Shown here: in pieces, positions 7,352 through 14,616 of the stretch
How positions within the stretch are numbered: position 1 is the stretch's first letter
How the letters are laid out: every line of letters begins with the position of its first letter
DNA from: Candidatus Dojkabacteria bacterium
GTDB lineage: Bacteria > Patescibacteriota > Dojkabacteria > B142 > OLB20
Assembly (NCBI GenBank): GCA_020429485.1
Contig: JAGQLK010000010.1
Coordinates: 1-15,117 of the forward strand
Length of the DNA: 15,117 nucleotides
Direction of reading: 5' to 3'
Position numbers and translations under genes: made by a program
The notes under the pieces: generated by a model
What the model was told of the DNA's origin: nothing
The model's database searches: none
Seen by the model: only the letters and a program-made list of their open reading frames with translations

Positions 7352-9775
7352 ATGTCTTTAAAGAAATATAACAACAAGAGAAACTTTAAAAAGACTCCAG
7401 AACCGCGATCTAGAAAAAATGTAAAAAGTAATAAATTGATTTTTGTTGTGCACAGGCATGCTGCAACCAGGCTGCATTTTGATCTGAGAATTGAGCATAA
7501 TGGTGTACTCAAAAGTTGGCCTATACCCAAAGGACCTTCCATGGATCCAAATGATAAAAGATTAGCCATTCAAGTGGAAGATCATCCACTTACCTATGCG
7601 AAATTTGAGGGGGAGATTCCTGAAGGTAATTATGGTGCTGGGGAAGTAGAAATTTGGGATTCTGGTTTCTATTATTATCCTGGCATGAAAAATGCAGATA
7701 AGAGTGAGATAGAAAGTAAAATAGAAAAAGGGCTTAAGAAAGGACATATTAGATTGTATTTCGAGGGTAGAAAACTAAAAGGAGAATTTTCACTAGTAAA
7801 GTTTAGAACAGAAAAAAATAATACCTGGCTATTTATCAAATATCCTGATGAATACGCAGATTCAGTTGATGAAGTAGATGTTATAAAGGAAGTGCAACCA
7901 CTAAAACAGATTTCAAAACCAGAATTATTAAAACTGCTAAATAAATTTAAGCTGAAGTCACGACCAATAATTGGAACTGTTAAACCAATGCTCGCTTCAC
8001 AAAATAAAAAGCCATTTGATGATCCAGAATGGATATATGAGATTAAGTATGACGGTTATCGAGCACTTACAGAGCTAAAGGATAATAAAGTAGAACTAAT
8101 ATCTCGCAATGGAATGTCATTCAATAATCAGTTTTCAGAAATAGTTTCTTCTCTTGCCAGAGTAAACTACTCAGCGATCTTTGATGGAGAATTAGTGGTC
8201 TTAGACAGTAAGGGTAGATCTGATTTCTCAGCAATAAAGAGTTTCGAGCGAAGTACGAAGAATGCGACTCTCGCATATTTCATTTTTGATCTGCTAGAGT
8301 TAGAAGGACATGATTTAACAAAACATACATTATTAGAAAGAAAGCAGATACTAAAAGAAGTATTACCCAGTTTGCCAAATGTAAAATATTCAGATCATGT
8401 AGTTGGTAGAGGAATAGAGTTCTTTAATCTTGCGAAAGAGCAAATGTTAGAAGGTATTATTGCGAAAAAAAAGACAAGCATTTATAGACCAGGCAAGAGA
8501 AGCAAAGAGTGGATCAAGATAAAAGCAGTCAAACAGATAAAAGCTTACATAGTAGGCTTCACAAGCACCAAATCTAAGAAAGTGGGATCTTTAGCATTAG
8601 CAACAAAGCTGGGTCATGTATATAAATATATAGGTAATGTTGGTACAGGATTAACGACAAAAGAACTCCTAGAAATTAAGGCACTTATCGAGCCTAAGAA
8701 AATGGCTCATCATCCATTCAAAAGGGATCCCAATCCTAAAAATCCAACCACTTGGGTTAAACCAAAACTACAAGTAAAAATTAACTATACCGAAAAGACG
8801 CCGGAAGGATATCTGAGGCATCCTAGTTTTAATGGTTTGGTAGGTATTACTCTTGGTGAAAGCAAGGATACAAAACATAGTGATACTCAAGCTAAATTTC
8901 ACATTTCTAATCCTGATAAAGTATTTTGGCCTAAGTCTGGGTATACCAAGGCAGATCTGATCAAATATTATCTAGATATATCTGAAATACTCTTACCTTA
9001 CCTAAAAGATAGACCTCAATCACTTAATAGGCATCCAAATGGAATAACTGGAGAAAGCTTCTATCAGAAAGATATGCCAGAACATACACCGAAATGGATA
9101 AAGACAACAATAATACGTTCGGATTCCGCAGAAAAAGATATTAATTATTTATTGTGCCAAGATAAGGCTACATTGGTGTATATGGCAAATCTAGGAGCTA
9201 TTGAAATCAATCCTTGGCATTCAAGAATTGGTAATCTAGATAAGCCAGATTTTCTTGTGATAGATCTCGACCCGAGAGGTGTCACATGGAAAGATGTGAT
9301 TAAGGTAGCTCAGGTGACACATAAACTATTGGAAGAAATAAAAGTAAGGAGTTATTGCAAAACATCTGGGATTAAAGGAATACATATATATATTCCTCTT
9401 GGGGCAAAATATAATTACACTCAAGTATTAGAGTTTGCAAAACTACTAGGTGCCTTAATACATGAAAGACTACCTAAATTAACTAGTTTAGAGAGGAGCC
9501 CTGAGAAAAGAAAACATAAAATATATTTAGATTTATATCAAAATAGAAGAGGGCAGACCATAGCCGCTCCATATTCAGTGAGACCTTTTCCAGGTGCTAC
9601 TGTTTCTGCACCAGTTGAATGGGAAGAAGTTAATGGACGTCTTAGAATAGATCGTTTTACCATAAAAAATATGATAAAGAGAATCGAACAGAAAGGAGAT
9701 ATCTGGGAAGGAATAATGAACAAAGGTGTCAGTATAAAAAAGGCAGTGAAAGAGATTGAGAGTATGATGAATTAG
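7352..9775 (+). CDS. ligD: ATP-dependent DNA ligase LigD (phosphoesterase-ligase-polymerase)
   Basis: This 807-residue protein has all three LigD modules. The N-terminal 3'-phosphoesterase (about 1-165) shows VHRHAATRLHFDLRIE (33-48) and VEDHPL (75-80). The ligase domain (about 205-500) has the adenylation motif EIKYDGYR with nucleophile Lys232, then FDGELVVLD (277-285), EGIIAKK (367-373) and the WIKIK motif (387-391), followed by an OB-fold. The C-terminal primase-like polymerase (about 515-805) has the metal-binding pair Asp638/Asp640 in VIDLDP, a SGIKGIH segment (672-678) and a third Asp727 in IYLDLYQN. The enzyme trims, fills and seals Ku-bound double-strand breaks. The order phosphoesterase-ligase-polymerase matches the Pseudomonas type, not the mycobacterial type. 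All catalytic residues I looked for are present, so it should be fully active. It lies 3 bp downstream of ku. The ATG has no Shine-Dalgarno, consistent with coupling to ku. Confidence 0.97.
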   Translation: MSLKKYNNKRNFKKTPEPRSRKNVKSNKLIFVVHRHAATRLHFDLRIEHNGVLKSWPIPKGPSMDPNDKRLAIQVEDHPLTYAKFEGEIPEGNYGAGEVEIWDSGFYYYPGMKNADKSEIESKIEKGLKKGHIRLYFEGRKLKGEFSLVKFRTEKNNTWLFIKYPDEYADSVDEVDVIKEVQPLKQISKPELLKLLNKFKLKSRPIIGTVKPMLASQNKKPFDDPEWIYEIKYDGYRALTELKDNKVELISRNGMSFNNQFSEIVSSLARVNYSAIFDGELVVLDSKGRSDFSAIKSFERSTKNATLAYFIFDLLELEGHDLTKHTLLERKQILKEVLPSLPNVKYSDHVVGRGIEFFNLAKEQMLEGIIAKKKTSIYRPGKRSKEWIKIKAVKQIKAYIVGFTSTKSKKVGSLALATKLGHVYKYIGNVGTGLTTKELLEIKALIEPKKMAHHPFKRDPNPKNPTTWVKPKLQVKINYTEKTPEGYLRHPSFNGLVGITLGESKDTKHSDTQAKFHISNPDKVFWPKSGYTKADLIKYYLDISEILLPYLKDRPQSLNRHPNGITGESFYQKDMPEHTPKWIKTTIIRSDSAEKDINYLLCQDKATLVYMANLGAIEINPWHSRIGNLDKPDFLVIDLDPRGVTWKDVIKVAQVTHKLLEEIKVRSYCKTSGIKGIHIYIPLGAKYNYTQVLEFAKLLGALIHERLPKLTSLERSPEKRKHKIYLDLYQNRRGQTIAAPYSVRPFPGATVSAPVEWEEVNGRLRIDRFTIKNMIKRIEQKGDIWEGIMNKGVSIKKAVKEIESMMN

Positions 9776-9785
9776 AGTTATTTAT

Positions 9786-9814
9786 TTGTAGTGTTAGTAA
9801 ATTCAACCTATTAT
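9786..9814 (+). promoter_or_regulatory. Possible promoter of the anchored extracellular protein gene
   Basis: TTGTAG (9786-9791) and TATTAT (9809-9814) are separated by 17 bp, ending 32 bp before the ATG at 9847. Spacing is ideal but the sequence is AT-rich, so this is a candidate only. Confidence 0.4.
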
Positions 9815-9835
9815 TAAAATATATCTAAAATTATT

Positions 9836-9840
9836 AAGGA
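9836..9840 (+). promoter_or_regulatory. Shine-Dalgarno site, the only clear one in the window
   Basis: AAGGA lies 6 nt before the ATG at 9847 and matches the anti-Shine-Dalgarno of bacterial 16S rRNA. The other 14 starts in the window lack a comparable site, so this gene may be translated more strongly or differently. Confidence 0.5.
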
Positions 9841-9846
9841 ATATTT

Positions 9847-10884
9847 ATGGAGGCATCAGAACAACCTCAACAAGTCCCTCAAGAGCAGACAAGCAGTATG
9901 AGTGAATCAAACATGCAGGATCAGTCAGCCAGCACTAACATGGATAAAGAACCTATGAATATGGGAGTAAAGAAAGGTATAGATAGTAAGGTTATACTTA
10001 TGGCCCTTGCAGTATTCGCAATAGTGATCTTATTGTTAGCGGGTGTAGTTGGTCTTCTTTTGTTTAATAAAGAAGATTCAGGTATAAATAATAATGACAA
10101 ACCTATTAGCGATACTATTACTCCAACAGAAGATATTGAGCCAACTCCTATCGTATCAGAAATCCTAAATCTAGAATATGAACCTGTCCAACAATCAGAT
10201 AGTTTGAGACCATATGCGATTTATTTTGGAACATATCAAGATCAGTATGTACTCTATGTAAGTGATGGCGAAGATTATGAGCATTCAAAGCTATATGGAG
10301 ATGAAACATATGATAGTGGAGTAACTTTTGATGATATAGACAACAAAGCAATAATCTTTAATGGTGACAGAGAAACCAACTTTGGTAATTTTAAGATTGA
10401 TGAACAGAGAGGGTTATTATATGTAGGAATCTATAATGCTAAAGGAGAGGACATCAATTATCAGAGAGAAACTTACCTGATTTCTTTTAATATGGATGAA
10501 GTAAGTGCTGTCTTTTTATACAAGCGAGTCTTGGATACAACAAGTGAGTTAGTAAAGTACGATGGTGAAGTGATTGATACTGTTGATTACTTTGGTGCTA
10601 TTGGTGTAGAAGATTTCATTAATGATACTTATATCCAACTAAGGATTCCTGTATGCAGTGGCTGTGATGAAATTGGTCCGGGTACTGTAATGTTATTGAA
10701 TATTAATACTATGGATGAAAAGGTAATAGGGGAGGTTGGTAATATTGAGTACGATCTAGATGCGATGACGGTTTCGTATGATGAGATAATATATGTCGAT
10801 GATGAAGAGTGTAATCCGCAGGTAGGATATTGTTTTGGATCTTTTGAGCCAATAGGGGATCCTGGAGAAACAGAACTACCTTAA
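9847..10884 (+). CDS. Single-pass membrane protein with extracellular domain, function unknown
   Basis: I do not recognise this 345-residue protein. The first 45 residues are a Gln/Ser/Met-rich, probably disordered cytoplasmic tail, followed by one strong membrane segment (about 49-73). A Thr/Pro-containing linker (about 85-103) leads to an extracellular region (about 105-345) of repeated short beta strands and many acidic residues. The strands, such as LRPYAIYFGTYQDQYVLYV and KAIIFNG, suggest a beta-sandwich or propeller-like fold. Two cysteine pairs, C270/C273 (a CxxC) and C322/C329, may form disulfides or bind a metal. The layout resembles small anchored surface proteins common in reduced monoderm genomes. 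It has a clear Shine-Dalgarno. Its TAA stop overlaps the stop of the opposing kinase-like gene by 4 bp through the palindrome TTAA. Confidence 0.7.
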   Translation: MEASEQPQQVPQEQTSSMSESNMQDQSASTNMDKEPMNMGVKKGIDSKVILMALAVFAIVILLLAGVVGLLLFNKEDSGINNNDKPISDTITPTEDIEPTPIVSEILNLEYEPVQQSDSLRPYAIYFGTYQDQYVLYVSDGEDYEHSKLYGDETYDSGVTFDDIDNKAIIFNGDRETNFGNFKIDEQRGLLYVGIYNAKGEDINYQRETYLISFNMDEVSAVFLYKRVLDTTSELVKYDGEVIDTVDYFGAIGVEDFINDTYIQLRIPVCSGCDEIGPGTVMLLNINTMDEKVIGEVGNIEYDLDAMTVSYDEIIYVDDEECNPQVGYCFGSFEPIGDPGETELP

Positions 10885-11567
10885 TATAGTCCTTGTCCAA
10901 AAGATTGCGTTAATGCGGCATTTTGCGCTAAGAAACTTGTACCAAGAATAAGCGAACTTCTCAAGCTCGAGATTTTGATTGAGTTGCGCGATGCGTTAAG
11001 CAGATCATAATCAGTTACTAATAATTTTGCAGAGCTTAAATCTGGATCATGAGTTACCACGATATTCGAGAGCCCAGGATCATAACTCGGATTAAATCTA
11101 TTTTTCTGCAATTCTACGAACATATCAAAACCTTGAAAGTCCATAGAAAAGCCTGTACTGGCGACCATTGATCTGTTAGCTGCCATTATGGCTTCAAATT
11201 GATCTGCAATTACAGGATCAGTAAGGTCGCTTCTTCTAAATGCTCTGCCAGTATATTTAGCTTGTTCTATTGCATATTGATTATGATCTAAGTTCATATG
11301 AATTATTGTTGGTAGATAAAAATCTGTAAAGAATTTAGCAACCCAAGTATTAAACAAAGACATCAGCAATGGACTCCTTGTAGGGATAATTGGTTCCCAG
11401 TTGATTGGTAGTTTGATGACTTTGTCTGGTTTATATGCATGCTGAAATACATGATGATAAAATCCTTTCCCAACTCGTGAGCCAATCTCGTCCTCACTTA
11501 CTTCATTAGTTGTCCAGAATCTAGGTGGCTTTGGAATCCCAAATCTGGGTATAAATTGGTCTAGCAT
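10881..11567 (-). CDS. Minimal, divergent protein-kinase-like protein
   Basis: The 228-residue product shows a series of kinase-fold landmarks in the right order. There is a glycine-rich loop (GSRVGKGFYHHVF, 29-41), a beta-3 lysine (Lys52 in KVIKL) and a possible helix-C glutamate (Glu101). A catalytic-loop-like SYDPGLSNIV (161-170) follows, in which Asp163 and Asn168 fall on the Asp and Asn of HRDLKPSN. A DYD triplet (186-188) stands at the DFG position. Only about 40 residues follow, so most of the usual C-lobe is missing. It may be a small lipid, small-molecule or protein kinase related to the aminoglycoside phosphotransferase-like group, or a degenerate binding protein. These motif matches are my reading by eye, without a search. 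No membrane segment is seen, so it is cytoplasmic. It diverges from the unknown gene at 11634 through a mirrored promoter pair, suggesting linked expression. Confidence 0.6.
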   Translation of the reverse strand: MLDQFIPRFGIPKPPRFWTTNEVSEDEIGSRVGKGFYHHVFQHAYKPDKVIKLPINWEPIIPTRSPLLMSLFNTWVAKFFTDFYLPTIIHMNLDHNQYAIEQAKYTGRAFRRSDLTDPVIADQFEAIMAANRSMVASTGFSMDFQGFDMFVELQKNRFNPSYDPGLSNIVVTHDPDLSSAKLLVTDYDLLNASRNSIKISSLRSSLILGTSFLAQNAALTQSFGQGLY

Positions 11568-11590
11568 GTCATAAATATGTCAGAAAGGGA

Positions 11591-11599
11591 ATTATACCA
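11591..11599 (-). promoter_or_regulatory. Extended -10 promoter of the kinase-like gene
   Basis: On the minus strand, TGG immediately precedes a perfect TATAAT (11596 down to 11591). Transcription should start near 11584, giving a leader of only about 17 nt to the ATG at 11567, without a Shine-Dalgarno. It forms one arm of the inverted repeat shared with the plus-strand promoter. Confidence 0.6.
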
Positions 11600-11602
11600 T
11601 TA

Positions 11603-11611
11603 TGTTATAAT
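11603..11611 (+). promoter_or_regulatory. Extended -10 promoter of the lysine-poor unknown gene
   Basis: TGT precedes a perfect TATAAT (11606-11611), with a start expected near 11618 and a leader of about 16 nt to the ATG at 11634. The element is the mirror of the minus-strand promoter: GAATTATA (11589-11596) and TATAATTC (11606-11613) form an 8-bp inverted repeat. Confidence 0.6.
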
Positions 11612-11633
11612 TCTCCCATATTAATAACTATAG

Positions 11634-12461
11634 ATGGCTTTACACGAACAAGATCCCGATGTTCAAATGGGTGTAGTAGTGGATGCACTTAGATATGATC
11701 AGCACTTTGGCCCATTTGGCGCCCTTTATGATAGATATATCGAACAAGGAGTAATGACTGTTGAATATGGGGAGATGGGCAGCAATCCACTTGGACTCTT
11801 TAGTAGAGTATTAGTCTCTGAAGAAGCTGGCCAACCTCTGACCATGTTAGTAGACTATGGGCAGCTGTTACAGCAGCCAGAGCATATGGTTGCGGGTGAC
11901 GTAATCAGATCACTAACAGTCGCTTGGAAGATACAAGAAGGCGAAGCTAAGGTTGATGGCTTTATAGCTGGTGTTGCGAACCAACACTCATGGGCAAGAG
12001 GTACAATGGGAAGAGTAAACCAGTTTCCTACTTATCAACAATCGTCAATCGAAGCGATTACTCCACAGATTATTTATGTCCAGAAAGCACTTGTAAAGCT
12101 TGGAGTTGGTAATCCCGAATTACTATTTTTTCTTGAATCAGCACCTATGCAGTTTGCTATGCAAATAACACCAACTGCATTAGCATCGTTCAATATAAGA
12201 AATGAGCTTGGTGTAGCAGACTTCATGGTTGATTGTTCACATAAAGATGTTAAAGCAGTTATTGCTGAAGGTGTATGGCAAACCTTGGGTAATGTAGATG
12301 CACTACGGGATAGGGCATATTTTATTGCCTGTAGAGAGCGAGCAGCAACAGTAAGTGCTTTGACACACATGGATGATCTTGCTGGCGTTGAAAACGAAGA
12401 AGCACGTAGAAGGATTGCTGCGGAAGGCATACTTGCACATCATATAGTAGAAAATAGGTAA
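11634..12461 (+). CDS. Conserved-looking cytoplasmic protein of unknown function, lysine-poor
   Basis: I do not recognise this 275-residue protein. It has no signal peptide or membrane segment and looks like a mixed alpha/beta soluble domain (about 1-205), ending in an alanine- and arginine-rich helical tail (about 215-275, with RERAATVSALTHMDD and EEARRRIAAEG). It has only six lysines but about sixteen arginines. Its G+C is visibly higher than that of the ku or sortase genes, which may reflect different ancestry or strong constraint on composition. Two cysteines (about 200 and 234) are present and no classic catalytic motif stands out. It is transcribed away from the kinase-like gene from a back-to-back promoter, so a functional link, for example as a substrate or partner, is possible but unproven. 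It starts at ATG 11634, 23 bp after the TATAAT. Confidence 0.75.
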   Translation: MALHEQDPDVQMGVVVDALRYDQHFGPFGALYDRYIEQGVMTVEYGEMGSNPLGLFSRVLVSEEAGQPLTMLVDYGQLLQQPEHMVAGDVIRSLTVAWKIQEGEAKVDGFIAGVANQHSWARGTMGRVNQFPTYQQSSIEAITPQIIYVQKALVKLGVGNPELLFFLESAPMQFAMQITPTALASFNIRNELGVADFMVDCSHKDVKAVIAEGVWQTLGNVDALRDRAYFIACRERAATVSALTHMDDLAGVENEEARRRIAAEGILAHHIVENR

Positions 12462-12484
12462 CCTTACATCAAAACATGCATTTC

Positions 12485-12493
12485 TGGTATAGT
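12485..12493 (+). promoter_or_regulatory. Extended -10 promoter of the coiled-coil/DUF3159 pair
   Basis: TGG precedes TATAGT (12488-12493), a third clear TGn-extended -10 element in this region. It lies 32 bp before the ATG at 12526. A partial -35 (CTTACA, 12463-12468) lies 19 bp upstream. No ribosome binding site is seen in the short leader. Confidence 0.45.
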
Positions 12494-12525
12494 GTAGTCT
12501 AATAATAATTAATTGCATATCAGAA

Positions 12526-13056
12526 ATGGATGAACAAAACACAACTCCTGAAATCAATGAGGATGAAAATACCCCAGAAGTAAGTACTGAAGAAACTCCT
12601 GAGCTAGAAGAAGAAGTGGAAGAACAAGTAGAAGAAGCTGTTGAACAGATTGAAGAACAAGTAATGGAAGAAGAATTAACTGAAGCTGACAAATTAGCCA
12701 AAGCTGCAGAATATTTTCAAATTAGATCAACTTTAAAGACTTTAAGAAGTGATCTAAAAGACTTTAAGGAAAGCCATGAGGAATATGAGGATATGAAAAA
12801 AATGGCTGATCAACTAAAAATAGTCAGAGATAGAATAAATAATGATGATGATATTAGACAGCTTAAAGAAAAGATAGACACACTTAAAGAAAGAATGGAT
12901 CTCATAAAAGAGATTATTAAAGTTGAGCTGATCCAATCTGATGAAAGAGAAATAAAGCAGGACGGACGAAAACTTAAGTTAGTTGAAGTCTTGAAAGAAA
13001 TGAAGGACGATGATACAGATAAACCTAAATTAGATGAAGATTCAGAATCAGCTTAA
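12526..13056 (+). CDS. Acidic coiled-coil protein, function unknown
   Basis: This 176-residue protein is highly charged and has no membrane segment. Residues 1-25 are acidic and probably disordered. Residues 26-50 are glutamate-rich, with Val/Ile at 31, 35, 39, 42 and 46, giving an amphipathic heptad-like pattern. Residues 57-160 continue as long helices with coiled-coil character and alternating Lys/Glu. The C-terminus (161-176) is acidic again. It could be a scaffold or a cytoplasmic partner of a membrane protein. Its last 23 bp overlap the start of the downstream DUF3159-like gene in another frame, which points to coupled translation and a shared function. I cannot name a family; coiled-coil composition alone gives many weak similarities. 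Confidence 0.75.
   Translation: MDEQNTTPEINEDENTPEVSTEETPELEEEVEEQVEEAVEQIEEQVMEEELTEADKLAKAAEYFQIRSTLKTLRSDLKDFKESHEEYEDMKKMADQLKIVRDRINNDDDIRQLKEKIDTLKERMDLIKEIIKVELIQSDEREIKQDGRKLKLVEVLKEMKDDDTDKPKLDEDSESA
12601..12675 (+). repeat. GAA-rich low-complexity tract encoding a Glu-rich coiled coil
   Basis: The DNA is dominated by GAA codons interspersed with GTA/GTT/ATT, encoding glutamates with a hydrophobic residue every three to four positions. It is an imperfect in-frame repeat that could expand or contract by slippage. Confidence 0.5.
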
Positions 13057-13717
13057 GGAAATTGGTCCCGAGTTTAAGAGAATGTTCTTTGGTAAGAATA
13101 AGCTTATCGATATTGTATTACCAACATTCACATTTATAATCTCCTATAGATTATTTGGCATAGAGATTGCCGCATATATATCATTGGCATTAATCGTTGT
13201 CGTTTCGGTCTGGAGGTTAATCAGGAAAGAGAAGGTGAGCTCGATTGCAATGGGATTTATCAGTGTTGGGTTAGCAGTATTTGCAGTATTATATCTAGGT
13301 AAATCGGAAAGTTATTTTTTACCAGGTTTACTACAGAATGCAGCTCTCACAGTCTTAATCATTCTGAGTCTTTTAGTTAGACGACCTGTTGTGGCTTGGA
13401 CTAGCTTTTTTTCTAATAGATGGACACTTAAATGGTACTGGCACCCAAAGGTGTTACCTGCATACATGCAAGTGACCTATATCTGGTTGCTGTATTTTAT
13501 TATTAAAACATTCCTTATGTATTTTTTCTATGTTAGGGCAGAAACAGAGATACTCGCAGTAATAGGAACATTAACTAGTTGGCCAGGATTTATTTTGCTC
13601 TTAATTATTTCTTATGTTCTTGGCTCTAGCAAGCTTGAGGAATTAGCAGGTCCAAGTGTAGATGAATTTAATTCAGGTGCTAAAGAACCTTTTAAAAGTC
13701 AAACTCAAGGATTCTAG
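13034..13717 (+). CDS. DUF3159-like integral membrane protein
   Basis: This 227-residue protein has about six hydrophobic segments (near residues 25-37, 42-61, 70-88, 96-114, 145-166 and 172-197) and short charged loops. The segment around 92-121 (SYFLPGLLQNAALTVLIILS, then LVRRPVVAW) closely resembles the conserved core of DUF3159 proteins, which are best known from Actinobacteria and have no established function. The following WYWHP and TYIWLLYF stretches also fit that family. It overlaps the coiled-coil gene by 23 bp. The ATG at 13034 is the longest start, and an in-frame ATG at 13082 (residue 17) is a possible alternative that would remove the overlap. Neither has a good Shine-Dalgarno. 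The TAG stop overlaps the stop of the opposing DUF368 gene by 4 bp in the palindrome CTAG. Confidence 0.72.
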   Translation: MKIQNQLKEIGPEFKRMFFGKNKLIDIVLPTFTFIISYRLFGIEIAAYISLALIVVVSVWRLIRKEKVSSIAMGFISVGLAVFAVLYLGKSESYFLPGLLQNAALTVLIILSLLVRRPVVAWTSFFSNRWTLKWYWHPKVLPAYMQVTYIWLLYFIIKTFLMYFFYVRAETEILAVIGTLTSWPGFILLLIISYVLGSSKLEELAGPSVDEFNSGAKEPFKSQTQGF

Positions 13718-14616
13718 ATTTCGCTCTTCATATTTTCTAGTTCAGAACCAGAATGCTTAAGCATCGCTATAACTATCCCCATACCAATCAAGATCAAGAT
13801 AATCTTGATGATAATTTCGATTAAAGTATTCTCCGATAATGTTGATTGAAAGGGATTTATTACTCTTAAAGATGCAGCCATTAGTCCAAGTAAGAAGGCT
13901 AAAGTCTGTGAAGGATACTTGTTAAAGGCAGCTTTAATCACTCTAGAGATTCCAACTAAACCGATTAATACTCCCGTAAGAAATGTAGTCAACTGTAATA
14001 GATGATCTGTTGAGAAATTAAGCCGAGTTATCTCTTTTACCAGATCAAGAACATGATGATACAGTCCCAAGAGTAATAGTACGAATGAGCCACTTACTCC
14101 TGGAAGAGCCATAGCAGAAGCAGCAGTTATTCCTCCTATTAATAACAATGCTAAGCTAGGTGAATAATTGTCACTTGACGGGTCCTGTCCAAGGATAATG
14201 AACATCACTACAAATGTCACTAAAAATACAGTTACTTCTCCGGTTTCTCTTTTCTTCATCTGCTTATATGGAACATAAATTGAAGCAATAATTAGTCCAA
14301 AGAGGAAAGCATATAAATAGTCAGGATGATGTTCTAATAAGAAGCTAAATATATTAGAGAATAAGGCAATAGCAAATAGCATACCTAGTGCTAAAGTAAT
14401 ACCAAATTTGAGCTTGATCTGAGCAAAGCTTTCTTTTACATCAATTGTTGTTTTCTTCTTTAATGTCCAGAGAAGTACGTTTTTGCCGAGGTTGGAAGAA
14501 TCATGAATAAGTCCAATAAAGTCATCGTAAATACCCATAATCAATGCCATAGTAGAGCCACTAACACCAGGAATAATTTCTGCTACCCCCATTACCATTC
14601 CTTTGAGAAAGTTCAT
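13714..14616 (-). CDS. DUF368 family undecaprenyl phosphate translocase (PopT-type)
   Basis: From the ATG at 14616 this is a 300-residue polytopic membrane protein with about eight to nine hydrophobic segments. It has the hallmark of DUF368: a PGVSGSTMALIMGIY motif near the N-terminus (16-30) repeated as PGVSGSFVLLLLGLY at 172-186. This reflects an internally duplicated transporter fold. Members of this family (PopT) were shown to return undecaprenyl phosphate, the lipid carrier for peptidoglycan and other polymers, from the outer to the inner leaflet. The frame stays open upstream to a TTG at 14739, with an in-frame ATG at 14703. I prefer 14616 because the conserved family start (MNFLKGMVMGVAEIIPGVSG) begins there. 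The divergent neighbour is a DedA-family gene, the other known carrier-lipid translocase family, which strengthens the functional call. Confidence 0.88.
   Translation of the reverse strand: MNFLKGMVMGVAEIIPGVSGSTMALIMGIYDDFIGLIHDSSNLGKNVLLWTLKKKTTIDVKESFAQIKLKFGITLALGMLFAIALFSNIFSFLLEHHPDYLYAFLFGLIIASIYVPYKQMKKRETGEVTVFLVTFVVMFIILGQDPSSDNYSPSLALLLIGGITAASAMALPGVSGSFVLLLLGLYHHVLDLVKEITRLNFSTDHLLQLTTFLTGVLIGLVGISRVIKAAFNKYPSQTLAFLLGLMAASLRVINPFQSTLSENTLIEIIIKIILILIGMGIVIAMLKHSGSELENMKSEI

Noticed and set aside
7219..7747. Minus-strand open frames across the ku/ligD junction
   Set aside because: They are antisense to strongly conserved Ku and LigD sequence and carry no independent support.
12074..12701. 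Minus-strand open frames opposite the lysine-poor and coiled-coil genes
   Set aside because: Their Ser/Cys-rich low-complexity translations mirror codons of the plus-strand genes, and they overlap each other. They are shadows.
123..14616. Reassignment of TGA to Gly or Trp
   Set aside because: All long frames are complete under the standard code without internal TGA, Trp uses TGG, and Gly uses GGN. TGA is merely absent as a stop.
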